The translations under genes and the position numbers were made by a program. The notes under the pieces are model-generated. The model did no database searches. It was given only the letters and a program-made list of their open reading frames with translations, and was not told where the DNA came from. From Rhodoferax sp. (lineage in GTDB: Bacteria > Pseudomonadota > Gammaproteobacteria > Burkholderiales > Burkholderiaceae_C), in assembly GCA_029866205.1 (NCBI GenBank), contig JARWZT010000020.1:19704-83703 (forward strand): a stretch of 64,000 bases of DNA, in the 5' to 3' direction. Of the stretch, positions 26,892 to 35,632 are shown piece by piece. Each line of letters starts with the position of its first letter. Positions within the stretch are counted from its first letter, which is position 1.

Positions 26892-28262
26892 ATGGCCAAA
26901 GAAAAAACCGTTTTTATCTGCTCCGAATGCGGTGGCTCCAGCCCCAAGTGGCTGGGCAAATGTCCGGCGTGCAATGCCTGGAACACCCTCATTGAGTCGC
27001 TGCCCCCGGCCCCGGAATCTGCGGTCAAAAACCGCTTTGCTTCGCTGGCCAAAACCGCCGACGTGGCGGTGCTGTCCGATATTGAAGCCAGTGACTTTGA
27101 GCGGACCGCCACCGGCCACTCCGAACTGGACCGAGTGCTGGGCGGCGGCATCGTCGAAGGTGGGGTGGTGTTGATTGGCGGCGACCCAGGCATCGGCAAA
27201 TCCACCTTGTTGCTGCAGGCACTGGATTCACTGCAGCGCAGTGGCAAGAAAACCCTGTATGTCACCGGCGAAGAAAGCGGTGCCCAGGTCGCGCTGCGCG
27301 CGCGTCGCCTGGGCCTGGACGGATCACAGGTGCGGGTGCTGCCCGAAATCGGACTCGAAAAAATCTTGGCGACCTTGGCGGAGCAGCAACCGGATGTGGC
27401 GGTGATTGACTCCATCCAGACGGTGTATTCGGACCAACTGACATCGGCACCCGGCTCGGTGGCGCAGGTGCGGGAGTGCGCCGCCCACCTGACGCGTGCG
27501 TCCAAGGCCAGCGGCGTATGCATCATATTGGTGGGCCACGTCACCAAAGAAGGCGCGTTGGCCGGGCCGCGCGTGCTGGAGCATATGGTGGACACGGTGC
27601 TCTACTTTGAGGGCGACACGCACAGCCAGTTTCGGCTGGTGCGCGCCATCAAGAACCGTTTTGGTGCGGTCAACGAGATCGGTGTGTTTGCCATGACCGA
27701 GAAGGGTCTCAAGGGCGTCTCCAACCCCAGTGCGATCTTTTTGAGCCAGCACGCCGAGCCCGTTCCCGGGAGCTGTGTGATGGTGACCCTCGAAGGCACG
27801 CGCCCGCTGCTGGTCGAAATTCAGGCGCTGGTGGACAGCGGCGGCCCCAGCCCGCGGCGCCTGAGCGTGGGCCTGGACAAGGACCGCCTTGCCATGTTGC
27901 TGGCGGTGCTGCACCGCCACGCCGGCGTGGCCTGCATGGACCAGGACGTGTTTATCAATGCGGTGGGGGGTGTGCGCATTGGCGAACCGGCGGCCGATTT
28001 GGCGGTGATGCTGGCGATTACGTCGTCGCTGCGCGGCAAGCCCCTGCCCAAAGGGTTTCTTGCTTTTGGCGAGGTCGGGCTCGCGGGCGAGGTACGACCC
28101 GCTCCGCGGGGTCAAGAGCGGCTCAAAGAAGCCGCCAAACTCGGCTTTACCGTGGCCGTGGTGCCCAAGGCCAACGCGCCCAAAAAACCCATTGAGGGCA
28201 TGACCATCCACGCCGTGGAGCGGGTGGAGGAAGCCATGGGCATCGTGCGCGGCCTGGGTTGA
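26892..28262 (+). CDS. radA: DNA repair protein RadA (Sms)
   Basis: A 456-residue hexameric ATPase that promotes branch migration of RecA recombination intermediates. Domains in order: an N-terminal zinc finger (Cys10, Cys13, Cys24, Cys27), a RecA-like core with Walker A GGDPGIGKSTL, the RadA-specific KNRFG motif, and a Lon-protease-like C-terminal domain lacking peptidase activity. ATG 26892 gives the standard MAKEKTVF start; an upstream in-frame start at 26856 adds nothing conserved. Monocistronic, with 260 bases before the next gene. Confidence 0.97.
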   Translation: MAKEKTVFICSECGGSSPKWLGKCPACNAWNTLIESLPPAPESAVKNRFASLAKTADVAVLSDIEASDFERTATGHSELDRVLGGGIVEGGVVLIGGDPGIGKSTLLLQALDSLQRSGKKTLYVTGEESGAQVALRARRLGLDGSQVRVLPEIGLEKILATLAEQQPDVAVIDSIQTVYSDQLTSAPGSVAQVRECAAHLTRASKASGVCIILVGHVTKEGALAGPRVLEHMVDTVLYFEGDTHSQFRLVRAIKNRFGAVNEIGVFAMTEKGLKGVSNPSAIFLSQHAEPVPGSCVMVTLEGTRPLLVEIQALVDSGGPSPRRLSVGLDKDRLAMLLAVLHRHAGVACMDQDVFINAVGGVRIGEPAADLAVMLAITSSLRGKPLPKGFLAFGEVGLAGEVRPAPRGQERLKEAAKLGFTVAVVPKANAPKKPIEGMTIHAVERVEEAMGIVRGLG

Positions 28263-28295
28263 GATGCCCGCTGTCAAACCAAAGGTAAACCGTTG

Positions 28296-28342
28296 CAATT
28301 CGGCCCATTGCGGTGCCCTTGAAATATTTGACTGCCGAATTG
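28296..28342. repeat. 9-bp inverted repeat upstream of the liv operon
   Basis: CAATTCGGC (28296-28304) and GCCGAATTG (28334-28342) are exact reverse complements separated by 29 bases, lying 180 bases before the binding-protein gene and 33 bases after radA. There is no T-run after it, so it is not a standard terminator. It could be a two-site operator for a looping regulator or an mRNA hairpin. Confidence 0.4.
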
Positions 28343-28522
28343 AAAAATCATCAGGGCCAAACGCCTGGTAAGGGGCGGCAAAGAAGCTTGCCCGTAAGCC
28401 TCTGTAAGAATCTTCCGATTAGATGGAGGGCTCAGCAGGCTCGCCCGGGCGTCTAGGTTTGGGCATGCCTGCGGTACTTCGATTCGGCGCAACGAACGCC
28501 CCTACTTTTATTTGGATACAAC

Positions 28523-29770
28523 ATGAAATTTCGCTTTACCAAACTGGCTTCACAAGTGGCCATCGCCACTGCCGTACTGGCCTACACCGGCCTGGCTTCT
28601 GCTGCAGAAGCCATCAAGATTGGCGTGTCGGGCCCGTTTACTGGCGGATCTTCTTCCATGGGCGTGAGCATGCGTGACGGCGTCAAGCTGGCCGTGGACG
28701 AAATCAACAAGTCCGGCGGAGTGATGGGTCGTCAACTGCAGATCATTGAGCGCGATGACGAAGCCAAAAACGAGCGCGGCGTGCAAATCGCCCAAGAGCT
28801 GATCAACAAGGAAAAAGTCACGGCCACCGTGGGCTTTATCAATACCGGCGTGGCCCTGGCTTCGCAGCGCTTTTACCAGGAAGCCAAGATCCCCGTCATG
28901 AACAACGTGGCGACCGGCTCCATCATCACCCACCAGTTTGACGACCAGCCTGAGAACTACATTTTCCGCAATGCGGCGCATGACAGCATTCAGGCGCCCA
29001 TGATCGTGGAAGAGGCGATTACGCGCCGTGGTTTCAAGAAGGTTGCCATCTTGGCTGACTCCACCAACTACGGCCAACTCGGCCGTTCTGACCTGGAAAA
29101 AGCCCTTGAGCTCAAAGGCATCAAGGCGGTCGCCGTGGAAAAGTTCAACATCAAGGACGTGGACATGACCGCGCAGTTGCTCAAGGCCAAGGCCGCCGGC
29201 GCTGAAGTGGTCTTGACCTACGCGATTGGCCCAGAATTGGCGCAAATCGCCAACGGGATGACCAAGCTGGGCTGGAAAGTTCCCATGATCGGCAGCTGGA
29301 CTTTGTCGATGGCCAACTTCATTGACAACGCAGGCCCTGGCGGCGAAGGCGCGCGCATGCCGCAAACCTTTATCCAAGAGCCCACCACGCCCAAGCGCCA
29401 GTCCTTCATCATCAACTACCTGCGCACTTTCAACCCCAAAAACGCACGTATTGATTCGCCTGTGTCTGCCGCCCAAGGGTATGACTCCATTTACCTTTTG
29501 GCCGCCGCTATCAAGCAAGCCAATTCGACCGACGGCCCCAAGATCAAGGCGGCTCTGGAAGACCTGAAAGCGCCGGTCGAAGGCGTGGTGACGACTTACA
29601 ACAAGCCTTTCACCGCCAAAGACCACGACGCAATTACCGCCAACATTCCAGTGTTTGGTGAAGTCAAGGGCGAGAAAGTGGTTTACGCCTACGAAGCCGA
29701 CCAGAAGAAGGCGTCTGAGGTTCGCGTGAAAGACGTCAACGCCAAGGGCGCCCTGGCTGTCAAAAAATAA
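28523..29770 (+). CDS. livK: Branched-chain amino acid ABC transporter, periplasmic substrate-binding protein
   Basis: A 415-residue type 1 periplasmic binding protein with a signal peptide (about 1-27, cleaved after ASA) and the LivJ/LivK fold: IKIGVSGPFTGGSS, VMGRQLQIIERDDEA, VGFINTGVALASQ. It captures a hydrophobic or related amino acid for the LivH/LivMG/LivF complex downstream; the true ligand can be a different amide or amino acid in this family. A strong hairpin follows the gene, which would give more binding protein than membrane components. Confidence 0.92.
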   Translation: MKFRFTKLASQVAIATAVLAYTGLASAAEAIKIGVSGPFTGGSSSMGVSMRDGVKLAVDEINKSGGVMGRQLQIIERDDEAKNERGVQIAQELINKEKVTATVGFINTGVALASQRFYQEAKIPVMNNVATGSIITHQFDDQPENYIFRNAAHDSIQAPMIVEEAITRRGFKKVAILADSTNYGQLGRSDLEKALELKGIKAVAVEKFNIKDVDMTAQLLKAKAAGAEVVLTYAIGPELAQIANGMTKLGWKVPMIGSWTLSMANFIDNAGPGGEGARMPQTFIQEPTTPKRQSFIINYLRTFNPKNARIDSPVSAAQGYDSIYLLAAAIKQANSTDGPKIKAALEDLKAPVEGVVTTYNKPFTAKDHDAITANIPVFGEVKGEKVVYAYEADQKKASEVRVKDVNAKGALAVKK

Positions 29771-29800
29771 GCGGGCTTCGCGTCCAGGTTAGCGCACTGA

Positions 29801-29836
29801 AACTCGCCAGCCCGTTAGGGCTGGCGAGTTTATTTC
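29801..29836 (+). terminator. Perfect 13-bp-stem terminator/attenuator inside the liv operon
   Basis: AACTCGCCAGCCC (29801-29813) and GGGCTGGCGAGTT (29818-29830) pair perfectly around the loop GTTA and are followed by TATTTC. Between the binding-protein gene and livH, it probably lets only part of transcription continue and protects the 3' end of the upstream mRNA. Confidence 0.75.
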
Positions 29837-29907
29837 ATAGGCGGCAGCTGTCGCCACGAACCTCTGGTGCGAGGGGTCAATGCTTTGATTTTTGGTGGAA
29901 TTAATTT

Positions 29908-30783
29908 ATGGATATCCTGCTTCAACTGGTCTACAGCGGTATCGCGCTGGGCATGATTTACGCGGTGATCGCGTTTGGCTACCAGCTCACCTTTCAGACG
30001 TCGGACACGCTGAACTTTGGTCAGGGCGACGCGCTGATGTTGGGCGCCATGGTCGGACTGACTTTGGTCAACATGGGGGTCAACTACTGGGTGATGTTGC
30101 CCTTGGTGATTGTGTTTGGCATGGTGCAAGGCGCATTCGTTGAGCGCATTGGCGTGCAGCCGGCCATCAAGATCAAAAGCGAATTTGGCTGGATCATGTC
30201 CACCATCGCATTGGGCATCATTTTCAAGAACGTGGCAGAGAACATCTGGGGTCGCGACGATCTGAAGTTCCCTTCCCCCCTGCCTGAAGCGCCCATGCAG
30301 GTGTTGGGTGCCAATGTGCTGCCGATGGAAATTTTGGTGGTGTTTGGCGCTGTGGCCATGATGCTGGCCGTGGAGTTTTTCAACCGCAAGACCATTTACG
30401 GCAAAGCCGTTGTCGCCACCTTCAATGACCGCGACGCGGCCAAGCTCATGGGTATCAACACCGGTTTGGTGATTACCTTTTCCTACGCTTTGTCGTCTGC
30501 GACCGCCGCTTTTGCTGGCGCGCTGATTGCACCGCTTACCTTGACCGGCGCCACCATGGGCGCGGTGCTGGGGCTTAAGGCTTTTGCGGTGGCGATTATT
30601 GGTGGCCTGACCAGTGGCTTGGGCATCATTGTGGGTGGCATTATTTTGGGTGTGGCTGAAACCACCACCGGCTTCTATTTGTCCACCGGCTACAAGGACG
30701 TACCCGGTTTGGTGCTGTTGTTGTTGGTGCTGGCATTCAAGCCCGCCGGTCTGTTTGGCAAAACCGCCATCAAGAAAGTTTGA
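29908..30783 (+). CDS. livH: Branched-chain amino acid ABC transporter permease LivH
   Basis: A 291-residue inner-membrane permease with about eight hydrophobic segments. The N-terminal GIALGMIYAVIAFGYQL and NFGQGDALMLGAMVGL, and the late KAFAVAIIGGLTSGLGIIVG (the cytoplasmic coupling region), are typical of LivH. It partners the fused LivM-LivG protein encoded 2 bases downstream and the ATPase LivF. GGTGGA precedes ATG 29908. Confidence 0.94.
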   Translation: MDILLQLVYSGIALGMIYAVIAFGYQLTFQTSDTLNFGQGDALMLGAMVGLTLVNMGVNYWVMLPLVIVFGMVQGAFVERIGVQPAIKIKSEFGWIMSTIALGIIFKNVAENIWGRDDLKFPSPLPEAPMQVLGANVLPMEILVVFGAVAMMLAVEFFNRKTIYGKAVVATFNDRDAAKLMGINTGLVITFSYALSSATAAFAGALIAPLTLTGATMGAVLGLKAFAVAIIGGLTSGLGIIVGGIILGVAETTTGFYLSTGYKDVPGLVLLLLVLAFKPAGLFGKTAIKKV

Positions 30784-30785
30784 AG

Positions 30786-32717
30786 ATGAACCGCAAGTCT
30801 TTTTCTATGGCTGTTGCCGCTCTGGCTCTGTTGGGTGCGGCGCCGCTTTACCTTGACAACCCGTATTACATCCACATGATCGGCACGATCATGATTTACG
30901 CCATCCTGCTGTTTGGCCTGGATATCGTGGTCGGTTACACCGGCCAGGTGTCACTCGGTCACGCCGGTTTATTTGGCGTGGGGTCCTACACTGCCGGCGT
31001 GATGTTCTTCAAGCTCGGCGCACCGCTGTGGCTCATCATTCTGGCCAGCATTGGTTTGACTGCGGGCTTTGGCGCGCTGCTGGCGCTGCCTGCGCTGCGC
31101 GTGACTGGCCCCTACTTGGCGATGGTGACATTGGCCTTTGGCACCATCATCCAGATCCTGATCAACGAGATGGACTTCCTGACCGAAGGCCCTCTGGGGA
31201 TCAAGGTGCCCAAACCTGATCTGTTTGGCGAGAAGCTGACGGAGCATGGTTTTTACTGGCTGGTGTTTGGCCTGATGGCGCTGTCATTGGTGGTGGTCGA
31301 CCGCATTTTGAAATCTCAGCTGGGTCGCGCATTTGAGGCGCTGCGCGGCAGCCCGGTGGCGTCTGACTGTATGGGTGTGTCCGTGTACCGCTACAAGGTG
31401 TACGCCTTCGTGATCAGCGCCGGTTTTGCCGGACTGGCGGGGTGCCTGTATGCCTATTCTGAACAGTACATCTCTCCCAATACCTACAACTTTGAACTGA
31501 CGGTCTTGTTTTTGCTGGCAGTAATCATGGGCGGGCGCAAGACCCGCACCGGCGCGCTGCTCGGCGCCGCCATCATCGTGATTTTGCCCAAGCTGCTGGA
31601 TGACCTGGAAATGTTCCGCCAAGTGTCTTCCGCGCTTGCGGTGTTGGTGCTCATTGGCGCGGTGATCGGGGTGGTCAAAAAGACGACCACGCCGCGCGCC
31701 ATGGCCATTCCTGTGGTGGGCACGATCGCGCTGGCGGCGTTTTCGTTCTGGCTGCAGTCGATCACCGACTGGCGTCTGTCCATCTTTGGCTTGATGATTT
31801 TGTTTGTGGTGTATTACCTCCAGGACGGTATTGTTGGATTTTTCCGCAAGCTGTTTTTCCGAAGGACTGCGCTCGGCGGTGACTACCACGGCGTGGATTT
31901 GGGGAAAGATGCGATCACGGTGGCATCCAACGCAGCACACAGCGCAGCGGGCAGTGACTTGCTGGTTGCCAAAGGCGTGCTGATGCAGTTTGGCGGCCTC
32001 AAGGCGCTCAATAACGTGGACTTGCGTATTCAGCGCGGCACCATCCACGGCCTGATTGGCCCCAATGGCTCTGGCAAGAGCACGATGATGAACGTGCTGA
32101 CCGGTATCTACGTGCCCACCGCGGGAGAAATCGTGTTTGCCGGCCAAACGGTGGTCGGGCGCACTTCGTCGGATATCGCTTTGTCCGGTATCGCGCGCAC
32201 CTTCCAGAACGTGCAACTCTTTGGCGAGATGACGGCGCTGCAAAACGTGCAGGTCGGTTTGCACCACACCTTTGAGAGCAACCTCATTGACGTGGCCTTG
32301 CACACACCGCGCTACAAGCGCGAAGACCAAGCCGGCGTCGAACGCGGTCTGGGTCTCCTGCATTTTGTCGGCCTGGGCGACTTGGCCAACGAAGAAGCGC
32401 GTAATCTGCCCTACGGCAAGCAGCGCTTGCTGGAGATCGCCCGCGCGCTGGCGCTTGATCCGCAACTCCTGCTGCTCGATGAACCGGCAGCCGGGTTGAC
32501 CGCACCCGACATCAAAGAGCTGATCGCGATCATCCGCAAGATTCGCGACCACGGCATTACCGTGATCCTGATCGAGCACCACATGGACGTGGTGATGAGC
32601 ATTTGCGACAACGTGTCGGTGCTTGACTTCGGTCAAAAGATTGCTGAAGGCAAGCCTGCCGAAGTACAGGCCGATGAAAAAGTGATCGAGGCCTATTTGG
32701 GCGCTCCGGCCGCTTGA
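30786..32717 (+). CDS. livM: Fused branched-chain amino acid ABC permease-ATPase (LivM-LivG)
   Basis: A 643-residue fusion. Residues 1 to about 365 are a LivM permease (GYTGQVSLGHAGLFGVGSYT, FEALRGSPVASDCMGV, LAVIMGGRKTRTGALLGA; about nine membrane segments). After a linker with a basic patch (about 355-390) follows a complete LivG ATPase: Walker A GPNGSGKST at residue 425, GIARTFQNVQLF, the signature region LPYGKQRLLEIARAL, Walker B LLLLDEPAAGL, and IEHHMDVVM. No stop or frameshift separates the halves. It tethers one ATPase to one permease; LivF remains separate. ATG 30786 is used. Confidence 0.94.
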   Translation: MNRKSFSMAVAALALLGAAPLYLDNPYYIHMIGTIMIYAILLFGLDIVVGYTGQVSLGHAGLFGVGSYTAGVMFFKLGAPLWLIILASIGLTAGFGALLALPALRVTGPYLAMVTLAFGTIIQILINEMDFLTEGPLGIKVPKPDLFGEKLTEHGFYWLVFGLMALSLVVVDRILKSQLGRAFEALRGSPVASDCMGVSVYRYKVYAFVISAGFAGLAGCLYAYSEQYISPNTYNFELTVLFLLAVIMGGRKTRTGALLGAAIIVILPKLLDDLEMFRQVSSALAVLVLIGAVIGVVKKTTTPRAMAIPVVGTIALAAFSFWLQSITDWRLSIFGLMILFVVYYLQDGIVGFFRKLFFRRTALGGDYHGVDLGKDAITVASNAAHSAAGSDLLVAKGVLMQFGGLKALNNVDLRIQRGTIHGLIGPNGSGKSTMMNVLTGIYVPTAGEIVFAGQTVVGRTSSDIALSGIARTFQNVQLFGEMTALQNVQVGLHHTFESNLIDVALHTPRYKREDQAGVERGLGLLHFVGLGDLANEEARNLPYGKQRLLEIARALALDPQLLLLDEPAAGLTAPDIKELIAIIRKIRDHGITVILIEHHMDVVMSICDNVSVLDFGQKIAEGKPAEVQADEKVIEAYLGAPAA

Positions 32718-32736
32718 ACGTACAGGACACCCGCAT

Positions 32737-33459
32737 ATGTTGAGTATCAAAAATCTAGAAGCCGGCTACGGCAAGGTGCAAGTCTTGCACGGTATTTCCA
32801 TGGAAGTGCCCAAGGGCAAAGTGGTCACATTGATCGGCTCCAACGGCGCTGGCAAGACCACCACCATGCGCGCCATCTCCGGCATGATTGCCCCCACCGC
32901 AGGCCAAATTAGCCTGAACGGCACGCGTACCGACGGCATGGAGTCTTACACCATCGCCAAGCTTGGTTTGGCACACTCGCCTGAAGGCCGCCGCGTGTTT
33001 GCCACCATGTCCGTGACCGACAACCTCATCCTGGGCGCGTTTCCGCGCCTGACGGGCAGCCGTCCCAAGGGTGACGTGCAGGGTGATTTGGAACGCGCCA
33101 TGGAGCTGTTTCCCCGCCTCAAAGAGCGGCGCAACCAGCTCGCGGGCACGCTGTCGGGCGGCGAGCAGCAGATGCTCGCCATGGCCCGCGCCGTCATGCT
33201 CAACCCCGAAATCGTTTTGTTGGATGAGCCCTCCATGGGCCTGGCACCGATTTTGGTGGAAGAAGTTTTCCGCATCATCAGCGACCTCAAGTCGCGCGGC
33301 GTGACCATGCTGCTGGTGGAGCAGTTTGCTGCTGCCGCCCTGAAGGTGGCGGATTACGGCTATGTGCTGGAAAACGGCCGCATTTCGGTGCACGGCGAGG
33401 CGTCCAAATTGCAGGATGACCCGGCCGTTAAAGCGGCCTATTTGGGTGGCGGCCACTAA
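32737..33459 (+). CDS. livF: Branched-chain amino acid ABC transporter ATP-binding protein LivF
   Basis: A 240-residue ATPase: Walker A GSNGAGKTT, Q-loop region EGRRVFATMSV, signature LSGGEQQML, Walker B VLLDEPSMGLAP, H-loop region MLLVEQF. It is the second ATPase of the liv complex, 19 bases after the fused LivM-LivG gene. A terminator follows, ending the operon. Confidence 0.95.
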   Translation: MLSIKNLEAGYGKVQVLHGISMEVPKGKVVTLIGSNGAGKTTTMRAISGMIAPTAGQISLNGTRTDGMESYTIAKLGLAHSPEGRRVFATMSVTDNLILGAFPRLTGSRPKGDVQGDLERAMELFPRLKERRNQLAGTLSGGEQQMLAMARAVMLNPEIVLLDEPSMGLAPILVEEVFRIISDLKSRGVTMLLVEQFAAAALKVADYGYVLENGRISVHGEASKLQDDPAVKAAYLGGGH

Positions 33460-33506
33460 GCTGCGTTAGGAGGGCTACCCGCGAGGCGCGGGGGCCTGAA
33501 CCCTGA

Positions 33507-33551
33507 GGGTGTGAAGCGATTGAGCGCGTTTCACGCCCTTCTTTGCTTTTT
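33507..33551 (+). terminator. Terminator at the end of the liv operon
   Basis: GGGTGTGAA (33507-33515) pairs, with one wobble, with TTCACGCCC (33530-33538), followed by the T-rich TTCTTTGCTTTTT. Confidence 0.7.
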
Positions 33552-33616
33552 GGGGTGGAAATAGGCTTTACAGAAGCTTAATCTGCGTGTGCGACCATGC
33601 AGATCAAGGAAGCTTC

Positions 33617-34075
33617 ATGCCACTATTTCCATTTTCTCCGTCTCTGCTGGGTGCGGTGAGGCCTCAGTTAAGCAGGCTTGCCGTGCGCCGCGCCGGTGTT
33701 GGGCTTGCCCTGGCAGCCTGCGCTGCACTACTGCCCGCGCAGGCCCAGACCGCAGCGGCGCAATTGGCGGCCTATGCCGCGCAGTCTGGCCAAACACCCC
33801 AGAGTGCGCGCGGCCAGGCTTTTTTCACCAGCAAGCAGGGACACGATTGGGCCTGTGCTTCGTGCCACACCGCCAAGCCCACGGTGGACGGCAAGCATGC
33901 CAGCACCGGCAAGCCGATCCGTCCCCTGGCCCCAGCCGCCAACCCGGATCGTTTCATGGATGCCGCCAAAACCGAAAAATGGTTTCGCCGCAATTGCAAC
34001 GATGTGGTCGGTCGCGAATGCAGCGTCGCTGAAAAGGCCGATGTGCTGGCCTGGCTGATGACGCTCAAACCCTAA
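33617..34075 (+). CDS. SHP-type monoheme cytochrome c (DUF1924)
   Basis: A 152-residue exported c-type cytochrome. A twin-arginine-free signal peptide occupies about 1-44 (ALAACAALLPAQAQ). One heme-attachment site, CASCH, is at residues 80-84. Near the C-terminus Asn126-Cys127 and Cys135 match the SHP (sphaeroides heme protein) family, where an asparagine next to a disulfide serves as the distal, displaceable heme ligand, allowing O2 or NO binding. The next two genes encode its usual partners, a diheme cytochrome c and a membrane cytochrome b. ATG 33617 is preferred over an upstream in-frame start at 33587. Confidence 0.85.
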   Translation: MPLFPFSPSLLGAVRPQLSRLAVRRAGVGLALAACAALLPAQAQTAAAQLAAYAAQSGQTPQSARGQAFFTSKQGHDWACASCHTAKPTVDGKHASTGKPIRPLAPAANPDRFMDAAKTEKWFRRNCNDVVGRECSVAEKADVLAWLMTLKP

Positions 34076-34092
34076 GTTCCCACCCACGTTCT

Positions 34093-34578
34093 ATGAAAAA
34101 CAACATTGCTTCCATGCGCCTGCGCGCTGCCCTATTGACCAGCTGCGCCGCGGTGGGTTTGGCCCGCACTGCCCATGCGGACTTTGGCCGGTCCAATCCA
34201 GCGCCCTTGCCCTTGTACAAAACCGAGTGCGCCGCCTGTCACATCGCCTACCCGGCGGGGATGTTGCCTGCGCAGTCGTGGCAGCAGCTCATGGCCCATC
34301 TGCCCAAGCACTTTGGCACCGACGCATCGCTGGACGCCGCCACCACCACACAAATCAGCACCTGGTTGCAGGCCAATGCGGGCACCGGGCGGCGGTTTAG
34401 CGAGGCACCGCCTGACCACCGCATCAGCAAGTCGGCGTGGTTTGTGCGACAGCACGATGAAGTCAGTGCTGCTGTATTCAAGCGTGCCTCGGTGGGTGGA
34501 GCCGCCAACTGCGGTGCCTGCCATGGCCATGCGGCAGATGGCAACTTCAACGAGCATGACGTTCGCATCCCCAAATAA
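34093..34578 (+). CDS. Diheme cytochrome c (DHC), electron donor to SHP
   Basis: A 161-residue periplasmic cytochrome with a signal peptide (about 1-29, ending THA-type) and two heme sites: CAACH at residues 46-50 and CGACH at 140-144. This matches the DHC protein encoded with SHP in Rhodobacter and Shewanella, which passes electrons from the membrane cytochrome b to SHP. It lies 17 bases after the SHP gene and 48 bases before the cytochrome b gene. Confidence 0.85.
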   Translation: MKNNIASMRLRAALLTSCAAVGLARTAHADFGRSNPAPLPLYKTECAACHIAYPAGMLPAQSWQQLMAHLPKHFGTDASLDAATTTQISTWLQANAGTGRRFSEAPPDHRISKSAWFVRQHDEVSAAVFKRASVGGAANCGACHGHAADGNFNEHDVRIPK

Positions 34579-34626
34579 GCGGCTTGCCGCCACAGCACCA
34601 CGCCTCCCCAAAACACGGCCACCTCC

Positions 34627-35301
34627 ATGACCCTCAAGACTGCTACTGATTCCAAAATCCTCGTCTGGGATGCTCCCGTGCGTACCTTCCACTGGCTGCT
34701 GGTACTGAGTTTTACCGGTGCCTACCTGAGCGCCGAGAGCGAAACTTGGCGCCTGTTCCACGTGACTCTGGGTTACACCATGGGCGGTCTGATCGCCTTC
34801 CGGCTGGTGTGGGGCGTGCTGGGAACGCGTTACGCACGCTTTGCCAGCTTTGTGCGCGGGCCGTCAGCGGTGCGCGGCTATGTCAAAGGCCTGATGAGCG
34901 GGCGCCCGACGCATTACATGGGCCACAACCCGGCCGGCGCCGTGGCTATTGTGTTGATGCTGGTAGTGGGCACTGCCATCGTAGGCAGTGGTTATGCGGT
35001 GTACAACGAGTTGGGCGGCGACTGGCTTGGCGAGGTGCACGAGCTCGTGGGCAACGCCATGGTGCTGCTGGTAGCCGTGCACATTGCTGGTGTGGTGGTG
35101 GCCAGCCGCCTGCACCGCGAAAACTTGCCGCGCGCGATGATCACCGGCATCAAGCAAGGCAAGCCTTCCGACGGTATTGCGCGTGCCTGGTGGTCTGTGG
35201 CGCTGGCTTTGTTGCTGGCGGTCGCTGCCTTTTGGTTTGTGCAGTGGCGCGACGCGCCGCAAGGGCTTGAGGAGGCGCAGTCCAGCAGCGCAGCACAATA
35301 G
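34627..35301 (+). CDS. Cytochrome b561-type membrane protein of the SHP system
   Basis: A 224-residue inner-membrane cytochrome b with four main hydrophobic segments and a C-terminal fifth. Conserved histidines for two b hemes are visible in VRTFHWLL, LFHVTLGY, EVHELVG and VAVHIAGV. Such Ni-Fe-hydrogenase/b561-like subunits oxidise quinol and hand electrons to the diheme cytochrome c. It closes the three-gene SHP set. Confidence 0.88.
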   Translation: MTLKTATDSKILVWDAPVRTFHWLLVLSFTGAYLSAESETWRLFHVTLGYTMGGLIAFRLVWGVLGTRYARFASFVRGPSAVRGYVKGLMSGRPTHYMGHNPAGAVAIVLMLVVGTAIVGSGYAVYNELGGDWLGEVHELVGNAMVLLVAVHIAGVVVASRLHRENLPRAMITGIKQGKPSDGIARAWWSVALALLLAVAAFWFVQWRDAPQGLEEAQSSSAAQ

Positions 35302-35337
35302 GGCTTCGGTCGCCGTGGCCGCTTTTGAGGATATTGC

Positions 35338-35583
35338 GTGCCTGCGACCGAAATTACTGTGCAGACCTTGGGCAGCGTTGCCGGGAAAACGCTGTTGGTG
35401 CCCATCGGTACGCCTGGCCACACTTATGCCCACGTGCAAGATTGGCTCACCAAAAAGCGCAAAACCAAAGCCTCCGTCAAAGACGTCAGCAACCAGGTGC
35501 TGGTGAAGGGCATCAAGCAATGGACCGTGTTTGAAGAAAAGCGCGGCAGCGCCACCGTGCGCACGGTGTTCAAGATCACGTAA
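35338..35583 (+). CDS. Hypothetical protein, 81 residues
   Basis: A small basic soluble protein beginning with GTG at 35338, 36 bases after the cytochrome b gene on the same strand. No known domain is recognised; it has a lysine-rich central helix (WLTKKRKTKASVKDV) and ends in alternating beta-like residues. Codon use looks like that of its neighbours, which favours a real gene. Role in the SHP system is not shown. Confidence 0.5.
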   Translation: MPATEITVQTLGSVAGKTLLVPIGTPGHTYAHVQDWLTKKRKTKASVKDVSNQVLVKGIKQWTVFEEKRGSATVRTVFKIT

Positions 35584-35632
35584 CGCGGTCCACTTTCAGG
35601 CGAAACGGACGAAATTGGCGTTTGTACTAGGT

